A DNA stretch of 64,000 nucleotides from Cyanophora paradoxa. Its lineage: Eukaryota; Glaucocystophyceae; Cyanophorales; Cyanophoraceae. Where the stretch lies: NCBI GenBank assembly GCA_004431415.1, contig QPMI01000121.1, positions 62,001-126,000 on the forward strand, read 5' to 3'. Both the position numbers and the translations under genes were made by a program. Under the pieces are notes generated by a model that worked only from the letters and a program-made list of their open reading frames with translations, was not told where the DNA came from and searched no databases. This document shows, piece after piece, positions 26,501 through 36,646 of the stretch; within the stretch, counting starts at the first letter, position 1, and each line of letters starts with the position of its first letter.

Positions 26501-29500
26501 TGCTGTGTCACAGTGTTTCTCTCCGTTCGGGACTCGCTAACGAGCCGCCGCGTCAATTTGTTGCAGCTTGGAAGGCTATGTGGTGGGTTGCTTGCCATCG
26601 GGTTTTGCTTGCCTGATATCAATAACGAGCGCCTCGAATCTCGCAGTCTGACGAGTCCCAAACGTTCTGCGAGGTAAGCTGTTGCTGGCCTGATTCCGAG
26701 AGGGGACGCAATGGCGACCGCCGGGGCGCAGGTCTGTTCGAAGGGCACCTTCAGAAATGCGACGATGTCCTACTGCGAGCCTTGGTCCGTCCGAGCATGC
26801 CCGGCCCTTTGTTTCATTGCGACGTGCAAGTTTTCGCGTTGATTGTGCGTGTTTCTCGCGCAGCCCGTCCGGCACCTTCGCGGCGGCCGCAGGATCCGCG
26901 GCCTGCACGCTGTGCTCGTCGACGCAGCTGTGCCCGATCGCGACCTCGGAGCCGATCGACATATCCGACTTCAAGAAACTCATATCGGAGACCATTTCCG
27001 AGGCCCTCGCCGCCGCGAAGGAGGGGCTGCAGCCCGCTACAGGCAGAGTGCGGCGCGGCCTGTTACTCGCTCGGAGGCTGCTGGGCGCCGGGGATTTCCT
27101 CAAGCGTATCTCGAGCGACGAGACTGCGATGTCCTTTGTCAGCGAGAACGTGACGTGCGCGTGCATTGTTCTGAGCGGGTCCGACTGCTGCCGACCCCCT
27201 CTCGTGTCTGCTTCGCAGGTACGATACGAACACTGCAACGATCGTCCGGCCTGTGCGTGGAGTATTGTAATCTTCACTTCCGAAAAACCCTGAGCTCGAG
27301 CGTTCGTTTCTCCAGGAAATCCGCACGGAAGAGGTCGCAAAGCAGCGCCTCTACCTGGTACGAAGTTGAACTAGCTAGATAGATAGCGCGGATATTCCGC
27401 TCTGGATCTCAATCGGAGCGACCGACCGCGCGCCCCGCGCAGGTCTTCGCGCTGCTGGTCTCGTGCGTCGGGGTCCTCCTGCTCCTCGCCGGCGTCTGCC
27501 TCTACTCCTACCTAAAGGTACGCTCTGTTATGTTATGTTATGGTATGTTATGCTATGTTTCGATCGGTACTCGTTTACGGATAGGTTCCGCTGGCTTCGC
27601 CGTCGGAGCGCAAGCTGGAGCGCGCAGAGCACAGGCAGCGGCGAGCCGAGCGTGTAAGCCGAGCCAGTCGTTTAGTATTTCCTCTGTTACAAACTCGACA
27701 ATTCATGGCGCGGCCGCGATTCGTCAGATCATGAAGCTCGACCGGCTTTACACAAACCTCATCGCCACAAAGCGCCAGGAGGTCAAAGGCGATGCGAAGA
27801 ACGAGACGGCGAAGACGCAACAGGAGGAGGCGGCGGAGGACGAAGAGGAGAACCAGAAGACTCTCTACGGCGTCATCTTCACGATGATCGGCATCGGTCT
27901 CGCCGCCATCGCAGCCGGCTACGTGCTGCTGCAATTCGTGCGCCCAGCACTGCGCCGCGCGCATTCCGTACCGCCGCGCGGCGCCTTAGCCTTTGCCGCC
28001 TTGCGCGCAGTCCATCGCGAACTTCAGCATCATCCAGACGCTCCAGCCGGGGGCCTCGCCATCCGCCGCAGACATCGCCGGCGCGCTCAACGTCACCGCC
28101 TCCTTCGCCGGCTTTGCTGGTGCCCTCGTTCCTCGAACGTCGGTCTTGGTCTCGGTGTTCACGAATGCTTACGAACGCGCAGGCCCATGCCAGATCGTGC
28201 AGCGAGCCGGAGAAAGCGCTCTGAACGTGTCGCGTTTCGACGGGCGCGCGGGTGTCGACGTGTTCGTCTCGGGGATCGGGCCCGTCGACGGCTGGCCCGC
28301 GCCGGTCGCCGAAACGAGCTTCAGCGCCGGTCGCCGCACATGCTTGTCCGTTTGAATTCTCGATTTCGACCTACATTTACATTGTTCGACCAATCGGCTC
28401 CCCTGTGCACGCAGAGTCAGCTGGCGGTGTGCGAAATGCCGTCTCCTGGCCGCCAGCAACGTCACTGTCGACTTCCGCCTCGTCTCGCGCCTCGCTCTTG
28501 CGGTCGCCGTCAACTACGCCATACAGGTCCGCCGCTCTCAGAAGCAGATCTTTTCTCGTGTGGGTTCTCTGAAGCGGGATGCAGGTCCCGTCCAACCTGT
28601 CCATCGAGGGGGTCATCGTGCCCTCCTCGCAAGCCGAGTTCTCCGTCTTCCGCGGCACAGTCCCGGTCACCGTCCCCGTGTCTCTGTTTCCGCTGCACTT
28701 TGAGGTCTGGTGGACCGCCCTTGAGCGCTCCCGTGAACGTGCGCTTGGCGTTGATCTGCTCGCAGGACGAGCGCGACGGCACGCCGCGGTACGACGCGGC
28801 CCTGCGCCCTGCCGACAATCGGGCGACCGAGAAGGGCGAGGGATCTTTCGTGTGTTCAGATCTGTGTCGGATCCTGACCGCTCGGATCACTGCCGCGTGT
28901 GCTTACGCCCCATCCCGCGCTCTCCAGGGCCTCTGCTCGTTCACGAAACCGCTCTCCGATCCGGAGTGTGCCGGAGAATCCGTTACCTTCCGCGTCCTCT
29001 TCAACATCGACAACATCTACGTCCGAGTGCGCCTTGCCGGCCGTCGACCCGCGGCGCTGCTTTTCCGCCTGTGCGTCGCGATCGTGACCGCCGCACCCTG
29101 CCGCAGGTGTACCGCAAGGTGAAGGCCTCCATCGCCGACATGCTCGCGGACCTGTCGTCCCTCACGCAGACCGCCATCGCCGTGCGCCAGACGCCGCCTC
29201 GTTGTCCAGTGTCCGAGAGACGGCTCGCAGATCGGAGGCCAGATCGCAGTCACGGCTCTCACCGCGCGCTACTTCATGAAGGTAGCGAGCAGCCGCTTGT
29301 CTGGAGGACGCCGACGCTGAGGGGCTCTGACCCGCGCCTCCTGCAGGGACGGCGCGGCCAGCCGACGGAAGACGCACGGGGAGAGCTCGCCGATCGCGAC
29401 AGTTCGTCGACTGCCGGCTCGAGCGTGGCGGCAGATCCAAAGCTGCAGCTCCGGAATCCTGCCGTGGGCAAACAGCACGCAGCCTCTGCCAGCGACCTGA

Positions 29501-30141
29501 AGCCGGATGTGCCGAGATCCTCAACACCCTCGGGTTCCGTGCGCGCGCCCGCGCGAATGACTCGGAGGCGGAGCAACAGCTTCGGCGACATCGAGGGGCT
29601 CGGGGCTGTCCACATCTACGAGATCGACGACGACCCAGCGGACCGTGCATCAAGGGCGGCCCACGGGCCGCGCTCCAAGTCTCCCGGTCTGCCCCCGCGG
29701 CCGACGGCGACGGCGGGCAGCCACGGCCACACCTCCCGATCCACGGGCCCTTCGTCCTCGTCGGCCCAGCCCCTCATCCCCGGCCCCAGCAGCCGCTACG
29801 CTTACAGCGTCGCGAGCGCTACCGCCACGCTGCCCATCCCGAACCTCCCCGCAAGCGCAGTGCGGGTCATCAGCCTCTTGGGATCGAGCGCGAGCGCGGC
29901 GGGCAGCTCGAACTCGAGCGTCGCGGGCAGCTCGGAAGCGAAGCGGCCGGCCGCGCCCGCGGGCAGCGTCGGGGCGGCCTCCCTACCCCTCGCCGGGCCT
30001 TCTCCCGACTCGTCTACTTCCAGAGCCATCTCGGCCTCGGCCGCGGGCCCCAGCTCCGATGTCGGCAGTCTTGGCCCGCGCGTGGAGCAGCCGGCTGTCG
30101 AGAGCACCGGCCGGGATGATGCTGTCCCTTCCCCCCCGTAA
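5520..30141 (+). CDS. Gene A: giant multi-exon LamG-repeat / Cys-rich-repeat transmembrane protein
   Basis: Exon 1 begins at ATG 5520 (an in-frame ATG lies at 5505) and encodes a clear signal peptide, MRPAAAAFLLVFLGILCGTS. A pyrimidine-rich intron follows. Downstream exons encode in order: eight LamG-like jelly-roll repeats (about 6433-15945), an Fn3-like segment (about 16078-16415), an unrecognised extracellular region (about 16470-20000), a long array of Cys-rich ephrin-receptor-like (GCC2/GCC3-type) repeats (about 20040-26930), two transmembrane helices (27443-27517 and 27863-27940), and a final exon 29347-30141 with a Ser/Pro/Ala-rich tail ending in TAA. Introns are mostly GT...AG with tgcag/cgcag acceptors, for example 6534-6596 and 29282-29346. 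The protein should sit in the plasma membrane with a huge extracellular part, so adhesion, carbohydrate binding or sensing are plausible inferences. The exon map is approximate and only some junctions were checked. It might be two adjacent genes, but the signal peptide at the start and membrane helices at the end favour one. Confidence 0.7.
5640..6245 (+). repeat. Pyrimidine-rich tract in gene A intron 1
   Basis: Nearly pure C/T on the plus strand with C homopolymers of about 20 at roughly 6017-6039 and 6216-6237. It contains a perfect 19-bp tandem repeat (ctgctcttcccccctcccc) in three copies at 6141-6159, 6160-6178 and 6179-6197. The open frames across it are compositional. It lies between the signal-peptide exon and the first LamG exon. 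Confidence 0.75.
6433..15945 (+). other. Gene A segment: eight LamG-like (concanavalin A-like) repeats
   Basis: Each repeat spans about 1.1 kb of exons and introns and has the same order of motifs: a linker of type DxSGxxRHGTxxGD, a strand ending LGxPMTFxFW, a DFGNG motif, GIPVDGRWHHVAI, TYLNGTxxPHSKTG, then an end of type DFRVYSAALSAAQV followed by LELHYxFDxCG. The end motif occurs at about 7393 (FRIYSRALSAAE), 8660 (FRVFSKALTPEE), 9808, 11086, 12293, 13387 (FRVYSAALSAAQ), 14617 and 15816. This is the signature of the LamG_3 / concanavalin A-like lectin fold, typically extracellular and often carbohydrate- or protein-binding. Repeat 1 shows the splicing clearly: GGPM then TFEFWIR across intron 6534-6596. 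Confidence 0.75.
16078..16415 (+). other. Gene A segment: fibronectin type III-like domain
   Basis: One uninterrupted stretch reads SPPAPLVLSAISTGPTTVII, continues with beta-strand-like alternation, then VELAYGGSYVVSCSVKAQSK and ends VNVTVPP. The PP-x-P-x-L start and the Y-x-V-x-C-x-V pattern near the end are Fn3-like. It lies directly after the last LamG repeat, a position where Fn3 spacers are common. The family call is tentative. Confidence 0.45.
16470..20000 (+). other. Gene A segment: unrecognised extracellular region
   Basis: Several exons with convincing coding character lie here, for example 17064-17440 (WPWTSQAYLNASDLVGSTVA; Trp, Cys and Tyr rich), about 17810-18240, and 18803-19035 (ERPLHAGYGHGYLEGRWVDP; then KYSFWVTGDRVTRVRKANAF). 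The last holds GYGHGYLEGRW and SFWVTGDRVTRV, which look like a folded beta-rich domain. I recognise no family. The region separates the LamG array from the Cys-rich array. Confidence 0.4.
21631..22612 (+). repeat. Internal duplication in gene A, unit 1 (982 bp)
   Basis: Aligns with 23915-24896 at a constant offset of 2284 with no gaps and few substitutions. Both exons and introns are conserved, including the intron containing tcttcgctctctttcatata. This points to a recent duplication or gene conversion inside the Cys-rich array. Confidence 0.9.
23915..24896 (+). repeat. Internal duplication in gene A, unit 2 (982 bp)
   Basis: Partner of 21631-22612. Similarity stops abruptly after ctgcgttgg on both copies: the first continues cgcgtgg, the second aaagaca. 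Confidence 0.9.
26035..26040 (+). other. Uninterrupted target site (empty site 1) in gene A
   Basis: The sequence cagtctacgccctgtac here is the pre-insertion form of the site that holds the viral element in copy B. The hexamer ctacgc at 26035-26040 is the inferred 6-bp target. Confidence 0.85.
27443..27940 (+). other. Gene A segment: two transmembrane helices
   Basis: An exon opening at 27443 after gcgcag encodes FALLVSCVGVLLLLAGVCLY, a clear membrane helix, and ends at 27517 before gtacgc. A second helix, GVIFTMIGIGLAAIAAGYVL, lies at about 27863-27940, preceded by an acidic stretch (EEAAEDEEENQ). The intron between them carries a tttatg/ttatg pentamer run at about 27527-27560. The helices anchor the Cys-rich ectodomain; what follows is inferred to contain a second soluble region and the low-complexity tail. 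Confidence 0.75.
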
Positions 30142-30996
30142 GATTCAAACAAGCATCTCACTTTACCTTGTAGCTTGCTTCTCCTTATCCTGTAATCGCG
30201 AATGCATTGCAGCGGTTTATACGAATATCATTGAAACAATAGTATACGTATGCAGCTTTTTTGGTAAATTACCGGCCACAGCCTCCAGTGTCTCACAGCC
30301 TCTTTGCCCCTTGTCCCACAGCCTCTTTGCCCCCACTGGGCTACGATCTCGCGGTCTCCCAGACCCCGGGAGTCTAGATCTCCTGCCCCTTCGCGTTTTT
30401 TGCAGCGGCGCCGGCCCCTGTCCCGAGCTCGAGTACTAGCCCCGCACCGTACCGCGCCCGAAGCTGAGCCGCCTCCGCCCTGGCCACGTGCATTCCCCCT
30501 TCCTTCTTGCTTCCGTATATGCTGGCTACTGGGATATTAGCTATAGGTTGGAGGGTAAATCAGGGGAGAGGATAGGCAGGGGCGGAGGGAGGAAGCGAGG
30601 CGGGCATTATATATGGTATGGCGAAAAAGGCGGCTGCTGGGTGCAATTCCGAAAGTTCATGATCAACCCGCGGCCGGGGACGGGCACATGCAGCCTAGTA
30701 CCGCTCTCCGGCCCCGGGCCGAGGCTACCGTGTTACACAATATTGGTGCGCACGATATATAAGAGCGTTTATAGATAGACCCGGCCTCCGACCATAGTAA
30801 TGAGTGCGGTTTCAAATCACTGAGTCAGTGCGTTTTCATTCATATGCATGGCAAAAAACGCACTAATTTGGTACCGCGCTAATATTATGCGTGCACTATA
30901 ATTGTGTTACACGGTAGCGCTCTGAAGGCTGGACTCGGGAGTCGGGACTCGAGGGCCCGGCCCGGCGGGCCCGGCCTAACCTATGCTAGGACCTAG
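30142..30996. other. Downstream flank of gene A; no gene seen
   Basis: AT-rich start (putative 3' UTR with a cttgtagcttgcttc block shared with the paralogue at window start), a tandem-like cacagcctctttgcccc pair at about 30292-30333, then GC-rich sequence. It includes an aacgcactaatttggtaccg block near 30857-30876 that resembles the GGTACC-centred repeat at 54841-55037. It ends at the junction with copy B. Confidence 0.5.
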
Positions 30997-33900
30997 ACCT
31001 AGCTATGGCTAACGCCGCACAGGCTCCTACCAAAGCGGCGAAGACTGCGTCCCGCGCCCGCTGAATACGATCGCTTCATCGCCTGGGACGGTCAATTGCA
31101 CGCCCTGCGCGCCCGGCTACGTTGCTGCGGCCGACCAGCAGTCCTGCGAGCCTTGCCCGGTGGGGACGTGGCGGGACGAAAGCATGACGGCATGCGCCCC
31201 TGTCCCGAAGCGCGCGGCTGCCGTGCAAGGGTCACCAGCGTACATCGAATGCCCAGACGGGCACGTCCCGGACGGGACCAAGGCGACTTGCGTCCCGTGC
31301 CCTGCAGGCAAGCGAATGCTGGTCTTCTTCGCTCTCTTTCATATACAAGCGCGCTCATGCGCTCTGTAGGCCTGTACCAACTCGGGGACAGCTGCCTCCA
31401 GTGTCCGCTGAACTCCATCGTGAGCAGCTCGGGCGCAGCGGAATGCACGCTATGCGCACCGGGCTACGCGGCCTCGGCCGACCAGCAGTCCTGCGAGCCG
31501 TGCCCATTCGGCACCTACCGCTCTGCAAACCTCTCGCAGTGCACCCCCGTTCCGGCTCGCGCCGCCGCCAAGCAAGGCTCCGCTGTCTACGAGATGTGCG
31601 GCAACGGAACAGTTCCGTCAGCGATCCGGTCGGACTGTGTGGAATGCCGCGCGGGGAGCTACCAGCTGGAGGACCAGTGCCTGCCCTGCCCGCCGAACAC
31701 GATCACGTCCGACCCCGGCAAGGACCAGTGCGAGACGTGCCCCGAGGGCTACGAGGCCGCGGCGGACAGACAGACCTGCACACGTGCGCTGCGTCCGCCT
31801 GTGCAAGCGATGGTGGCTGGCTGACGAGACGCGTGCGCAGCGTGCTTGGCGGGCACCTACAGGCACGCCCCGCTGGTGTCGTGCCAGCGCGTGCCTGTTG
31901 GGGCGGCGGCTGTAGCCGCGTCCAGGAACTACACCGTCTGTGCGAGAGGCGCGGTCCCCAGCGACGATCTAGCGACATGTCTTCCATGTCCGCGGGGCAC
32001 GTACGAGAAGGACTGGCGGTGTCGCGACTGCGTTGGCGCGTGGTTTCGGCTTTCTAGCTGATTCCGGTCTTCGCTGACACTCCTTATACGAATTTAGGCA
32101 ATTCGATTGCACCCAATATGACGATGACAAGCTGCATCGACTGGTTTGCATGCTTGTTCGGTTTGCGTACTGATTCTCACGCACTAAACGTACGCAGCGA
32201 CCCGGGGATGATTGCTGATGAGACGCGCCAACATTGTAGAGCATGGTACGGTCTCCTTTGTTTATACTGGTTTTGCACTCATGCACTGTTTGACCGCAGC
32301 GAGCCGGGCTTCTTCCAGCCCGACCGCACTAGCGGATGCGAGCGCTGCCCTGCAGCGTTGTTTTCTCAAAGCATGCAATTCGGACAATGTAAAGAATGCC
32401 CAGCGGTGCGCAGACGCACCGAAAAGCGCTGTCTCTCCGCCGTGGCTGACCATCAATGCAGGGCCAAGTTCCGAACGAGAAGCAAGACGGGTGCATGTGG
32501 TGCAGGTAAATACTCGGAGTCTCTTACAAAGCCTTACGCCAATTTACTGAGCCGCTTTTGCTCTCAGGCCTGGTTATGGCAAGCCGGCCAACGCAAGCAT
32601 TTGTCTCATTTGCGAGAACGGTTTGTTGTGCTTTGCCCGTCGATTTCGGTATCTTTTCTCTGATGCGCCGCATATTGTTATTTGAATAATCTTAGACCAT
32701 GCGTCGCCTGACGGCACTGGCTGCAAAAAGTGCGAGTTGGGCTTCGTGTCGCAACCGGATAGGCTGGTGCGAGCCCTTCGAACCTCTCGAATTTTCGCTG
32801 ACACCACGTTCGGCTGACATCCGAGCAGGCGTGTCTTCCATGCCGAGCTGGAACAGCGGAGTCGAGCAGGTCGGGCGAGTGTGTCCCGTGCGGGCAAAAC
32901 GAAATCGCTGCATTCGAGGGTTCTTCCACTTGCACGGCTTGCGCGGACGGCGAATACGCGTCTGCAGATCAGCGTCTGTGCTTCAAATGCCCGGCAGGTG
33001 TGAATGTTGCACCCAGCTTTGGATTTCGTTAGCCTCATCCTTCTTTCCACCAACGGTGCATGCCCTTCGAGACAGGCACTTATCGCCACGGCTCGATGCC
33101 CCTCTGCCTTCCCGTTCCTGCTCGGGCAGTGGCTCTTCTGGGCTCTTCAAACTACACACTATGTGAACCCGGATTCGTTCCAGACGGCACAAAAGCCTCC
33201 TGCCTTGCTTGCCCTGCTGGTGCGCTTGTCGAGTCGTTGTCGCATGATCGTGAAAATCGATCCAGAAGAATCGAGATTTCCAGACCTTAACATTTCTTTC
33301 GCACAGGAATGCGGCAGATTGGCGATGGTTGCTTCCTGTGCCCGCTGAATACGGTCGCTTCATCGCCTGGGACGGTCGATTGCACGCCCTGCGCTCCCGG
33401 CTACATTGCCGCGGCCGACCAGCAGTCCTGCGAGCCGTGCTTGGTGGGGACGTGGCGGAACGCAAGCATGACCGTCTGCATTCCCGTCCCAAAGCGCGCC
33501 GCTGCCGTGCAAGGGTCACCAGCGTACATCGAATGCCCACACGGGCACGTCCCTGACGGGACCAAGGCGACTTGTGTCCCGTGCCCTGCAGGCAAGCAAA
33601 TGCTGGTCTTCTTCGCTCTCTTTCATATACAAGCGTGCTCATGCGTTCTGCAGGCCTGTACCAACTCGGGACAGCTGCCTCCAGTGCCCGCTGAACTCCA
33701 TCGTGAGCAGCTCGGGCGCAGCGGAATGCACGCTATGCGCACCGGGCTACGCGGCCTCGGCCGACCAGCAGTCCTGCGAGCCGTGCCCATTCGGCACCTA
33801 CCGCTCGGCAAACCTCTCGCAGTGCACCCCCGTTCCGGCTCGCGCCGCCGCCAAGCAAGGCTCCGCTGTCTACGAGATGTGCGGCAACGGAACAGTTCCG

Positions 33901-34300
33901 TCAGCGATCCGGTCGGACTGTGTGGAATGCCGCGCGGGGAGCTACCAGCTGGAGGACCAGTGCCTGCCCTGCCCGCCGAACACGATCACGTCCGACCCCG
34001 GCAAGGACCAGTGCGAGACGTGCCCCGAGGGCTACGAGGCCGCGGCGGACAGACAGACCTGCACACGTGCGCTGCGTCTGCCTGTGCGAGCGATGGTGGC
34101 TGGCTGACGAGATGCGTGCGCAGCGTGCTTGGCGGGCACCTACAGGCACGCCCCGCTGGTGTCGTGCCAGCGCGTGCCTGTGGGGGCGGCGGCTGTAGCC
34201 GCGTCCAGGAACTACACCGTCTGCGCGAGAGGCACGGTCCCGAGTGATGACCTTGCGACATGCCTCCCGTGCCCGCGGGGCACGTACGAGAGGGACTGGC

Positions 34301-35462
34301 GGTGCCGCGACTGCGTTGGAAAGACATACGCCCCTCTTATCGGAATGACCGCGTGCCAAGATTGGTATGCTGGGCTTCTGTTCGCTTCCGTTTGCAATGC
34401 TGAATGCATGCACACAGCGAGCCTGGTTTTGTTGCGGACGAAACGCGCGAAGTTTGCTCGCCGTGTCCGAGTGGTTCTGCAAGGCCTGCGAGCGCCAGCT
34501 CCTGCCACGTGTGCCCCGCCGCGTATTTCGCCAACGCACCCGGCCGCGCCCAATGCGATTTTTGGTCCGCGCCCACGATCCGTTGTCGCGGCGCCCGCCT
34601 TTTGCGCCTGAGCCCGTCTTGCAGCCCCCAGGGACCGAGTCTGCCGACAATCGCGTGGCCTGCACGCCGTGTCCCTTGGGTTATGCGGAGGTGAACGGCA
34701 CGCGGACGTGCCGGTTCTGCGACGAGGGAACAGTCGCAGAGGACCAGGGCGCGGTCGAGTGCAGATCTTGTGCCCCTGGTGAAATCTCCAACGGCGATCG
34801 GTGCGCCAAAATCGATGAAGTGTCGAACTAAGTCTCTGCGTGAAGTCGACGTGCTCGCTCGCAGCACGCGCTGCACTCCCTGCCAAGCGGGGACGTTCAA
34901 GCCTCGGAACATGAACGTCTGTCTGCCGTGCCGGATCGGGACCTGGGCGCCAGCAGGCTCACAGGCGTGCCGTCCGTGCGAGCCTGGATCGTACGCATCC
35001 GAAGACTCCAGCGAGTGCATCGCGTGCACTCCAGGCACGTTCATGCCGGAGGGCTCCCAGGCCTGCCTCAGGGTGCGCGCTCGTTCGTATCAGTCTCTCG
35101 CCTTTTCGAACAGCGAACCTTTCGCGGTCCAGTGTCCCGAGAACTTCATCGCGCCTGATCCTGGGACGGCCTTCGCGTGCACCCCTTGCGATGCCGGGTA
35201 CACAGCGTCAGCCAACCGCCGCGTTTGCGAGCCCTGCGCTCTGGTGCTTATCCTCTTTGTTTATTCTGGATGCAATTTCCCTCGAGCTCTGTGGATTGAT
35301 TTTCCGCCACCTTTTGCAGGGCTTCTACAGGCCTCTGGACAGCAACAGCACGGGGTGCATTCCATGTGGGCCGGGAACTGTCTCGCGGTCCGCAGGCACC
35401 GGCGAGTGTGAGCAGTGGTGCGTCTTTGTGTAATTGTAATGCAGCCCATGCGCAGTCTACGC
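34301..35462 (+). repeat. 1.16-kb direct repeat left of the element
   Basis: Matches 47735-48895 apart from single-base losses. The pair flanks the viral element plus 315 bp of gene A sequence. Confidence 0.85.
35457..35462 (+). repeat. Left target-site duplication (ctacgc)
   Basis: The six bases immediately before the left terminal repeat. Right of the element the sequence is cacgc (47421-47425), equal to ctacgc minus one T. Both empty sites in the window read ctacgc followed by cctgtac, so the only change needed is that one-base loss. A 6-bp duplication is the size known for Maverick/Polinton integrases. Confidence 0.7.
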
Positions 35463-35736
35463 ACTTGACTTGTGTGCATTACACCCAAATTTTAGCGCAT
35501 TTTATTTACGACATTCAGTAACAACTTTACGATTCCCGATAACACAATATATTCACGATAAAACAATCGATGAAATACCCATTTAATCGAGAGATTCCCG
35601 ATGATACAACCAATATACATATAAAACAATCGATGAAATACCCATTTAATCGATTGAATCCATAAAAAACAACAAACCATAACTACACATAAACCATTCA
35701 CAGTTACACCCGTTACACCCATTTCACATTACACCC
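35463..35736 (+). repeat. Left terminal inverted repeat (274 bp)
   Basis: Starts acttgacttgtgtgcattac and is the exact reverse complement of 47147-47420. Identity stops at acaccc/gggtgt: the next bases are atgagttg on the left, and ttcctt on the complemented right. It contains a 33-bp direct repeat at 35558-35590 and 35621-35653 (core caatcgatgaaatacccatt), period 63. Confidence 0.97.
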
Positions 35737-36157
35737 ATGAGTTGTAAATTTTCATTTCACGAAAAAGATTAAGGCGCTGTTGACATACATAATATCTTCC
35801 TTTCTCTTTTGTGTAATTCATCAAATCTTTCCACGGGTTTCTCGACATCATAAATTTCTCTTTCCATGTTAAACACTTTCTCGGAACCAGAGTAACAGTT
35901 AAACCACTCGAACGATTTTTAAATTCCTCTTCTATCTTCTTTTGTTTTTGTTTGAATTCCTCGAATCGTTTTTCGTGGTCTATGTATTCTATGTATTCCC
36001 CCTCATCGTCTTCTGTGTCTCTCTCTACTTTTTGTTTCTCCTTATGTTTCTCACAATAGACAGTGTAGCTTTCCGATTCATAACTGAAAAAGTCATGAGA
36101 TCTACGAACATAGCAACATCCGCAATCCCGATATGTTTCGGTTGTTTCCCACCCCAT
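35729..36157 (-). CDS. Hypothetical protein with Cys-rich N terminus and acidic coiled coil
   Basis: 142 aa, read outward toward the left end; its stop codon (35729-35731) lies inside the terminal repeat. Near the N terminus is RDCGCCYVRR followed by YCEKHKEKQK, a possible zinc-binding Cys/His cluster. The middle is highly charged (DTEDDEGEYIEYIDHEKRFE) and likely helical. The C-terminal third contains WKEKFMMSRNPWKDLM. No family is recognised. It is the only gene left of the plus-strand cluster and is transcribed divergently from the zinc-finger gene at 36252. Confidence 0.7.
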   Translation of the reverse strand: MGWETTETYRDCGCCYVRRSHDFFSYESESYTVYCEKHKEKQKVERDTEDDEGEYIEYIDHEKRFEEFKQKQKKIEEEFKNRSSGLTVTLVPRKCLTWKEKFMMSRNPWKDLMNYTKEKGRYYVCQQRLNLFREMKIYNSWV

Positions 36158-36211
36158 CGTTATTACAACTTCTCGGATTCCTTTTAAACTCTGTCAAATT
36201 TTGCCCCCGAT

Positions 36212-36224
36212 GCGAAAAATGACG
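36212..36224 (+). promoter_or_regulatory. Putative promoter motif (gcgaaaaatgacg)
   Basis: One of five copies of an A-run followed by TGACG/TGATG on the coding strand upstream of plus-strand genes. This copy ends 27 bases before ATG 36252. Confidence 0.5.
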
Positions 36225-36251
36225 ATTTCTTAAAATAACCATTGCAACAAA

Positions 36252-36644
36252 ATGGAAGCGGATAAGTGCAGATACTGTGGTATAACGTATTCTCGCCTAA
36301 AACATTGGAGACTCAGAAGTATATGTAGCGATTGCCTTAAAAGAGATGATATAGACTTACCTTTTACTGTAAAACGACGCTGTAAGATATGTAACTTTGC
36401 AATACTTGGGAATTGTGAATGTAACATACTTAATGGCGTCCTAATCTGTGGAAAATGCAATAAAAATATTGAATTCTTAGAACTCCTAACACCGTATGAT
36501 TTCTATAATTACTCACTCGAAGTGGAAGAGTATAAAAAGTATATTCCGTGGATTCCACAAAATGCAACTTTGCAAGAATATATTAAGTCTATCGATGTCG
36601 GGACAAAAAATGACGCGCCACCACAACAAAACCACAACCTGTAA
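36252..36644 (+). CDS. Small multi-zinc-finger protein
   Basis: 130 aa with a series of Cys pairs: CRYCG near residue 7, CSDC near 25, CKIC near 44, CEC near 54 and CGKC near 66. These could form two treble-clef or zinc-ribbon-like units. Such small Cys-rich proteins in DNA viruses often bind nucleic acid or act in transcription; that role is inference. The C-terminal half is plain (EEYKKYIPWIPQN). It is first of three short plus-strand genes, each preceded by the AAAAATGACG-type motif; the next ORF starts two bases after its stop. Confidence 0.75.
   Translation: MEADKCRYCGITYSRLKHWRLRSICSDCLKRDDIDLPFTVKRRCKICNFAILGNCECNILNGVLICGKCNKNIEFLELLTPYDFYNYSLEVEEYKKYIPWIPQNATLQEYIKSIDVGTKNDAPPQQNHNL
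36604..36615 (+). promoter_or_regulatory. Putative promoter motif (caaaaaatgacg)
   Basis: Lies inside the 3' end of the zinc-finger gene and ends 31 bases before ATG 36647, so the downstream gene probably has its own transcript. Confidence 0.5.
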
Positions 36645-36646
36645 CC

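Larger units (their letters stand above)
20040..26930 (+). other. Gene A segment: Cys-rich ephrin-receptor-like repeat array
   Basis: Repeated units of about 40-50 residues with the pattern C-P-x-G-x-Y-x(n)-C-x-x-C-x-x-G-x-x-x-x-x-x-x-x-x-C. Examples: CPNGTYSAAGATTCTMCDAG (about 20050), CPPNTITSDPGKDQCETCPE (about 22261), CTPCAPGYIAAADQQSCEPC (about 23960). This matches the GCC2/GCC3 and ephrin-receptor-like Cys-rich repeats (TNFR-like disulfide folds) of secreted and surface proteins. Short introns interrupt the array. Two blocks of it are near-identical (see the internal repeat). Confidence 0.75.
21573..30976 (+). repeat. Segment of gene A and its downstream flank that recurs as copy B
   Basis: 21573-26040 matches 30997-35462, and 24878-30976 matches 47735-53827. 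26039-26351 also matches 47424-47736. Identity is close to complete; nearly all differences are single-base deletions in copy B. Confidence 0.9.
30997..35462 (+). pseudogene. Copy B, left part: 5'-truncated duplicate of gene A Cys-rich region
   Basis: Starts abruptly inside an intron of the gene A array (acctagctatggctaacg, equal to 21573) and runs to the viral insertion point (equal to 26040). It has no signal peptide, LamG repeats or promoter region of its own. One-base losses relative to gene A occur near 33669 (gggg to ggg, frame-shifting an exon) and near 34627 (six C to five). It contains both internal 982-bp units (31055-32036 and about 33339-34319). The truncated start plus the 12-kb insertion make a functional product unlikely, so I call it a pseudogene. 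Confidence 0.7.

Noticed and set aside
28579-30141. 520-codon plus-strand open frame read as one exon
   Set aside because: Its first half crosses introns in the wrong frame; only the final exon from 29347 is in the gene A frame.
35492-35722. 76-codon open frame in the left terminal repeat (and identically at 47161-47391)
   Set aside because: It exists only because the two terminal repeats are identical; its hydrophobic sequence follows the internal direct repeats and shows no domain.
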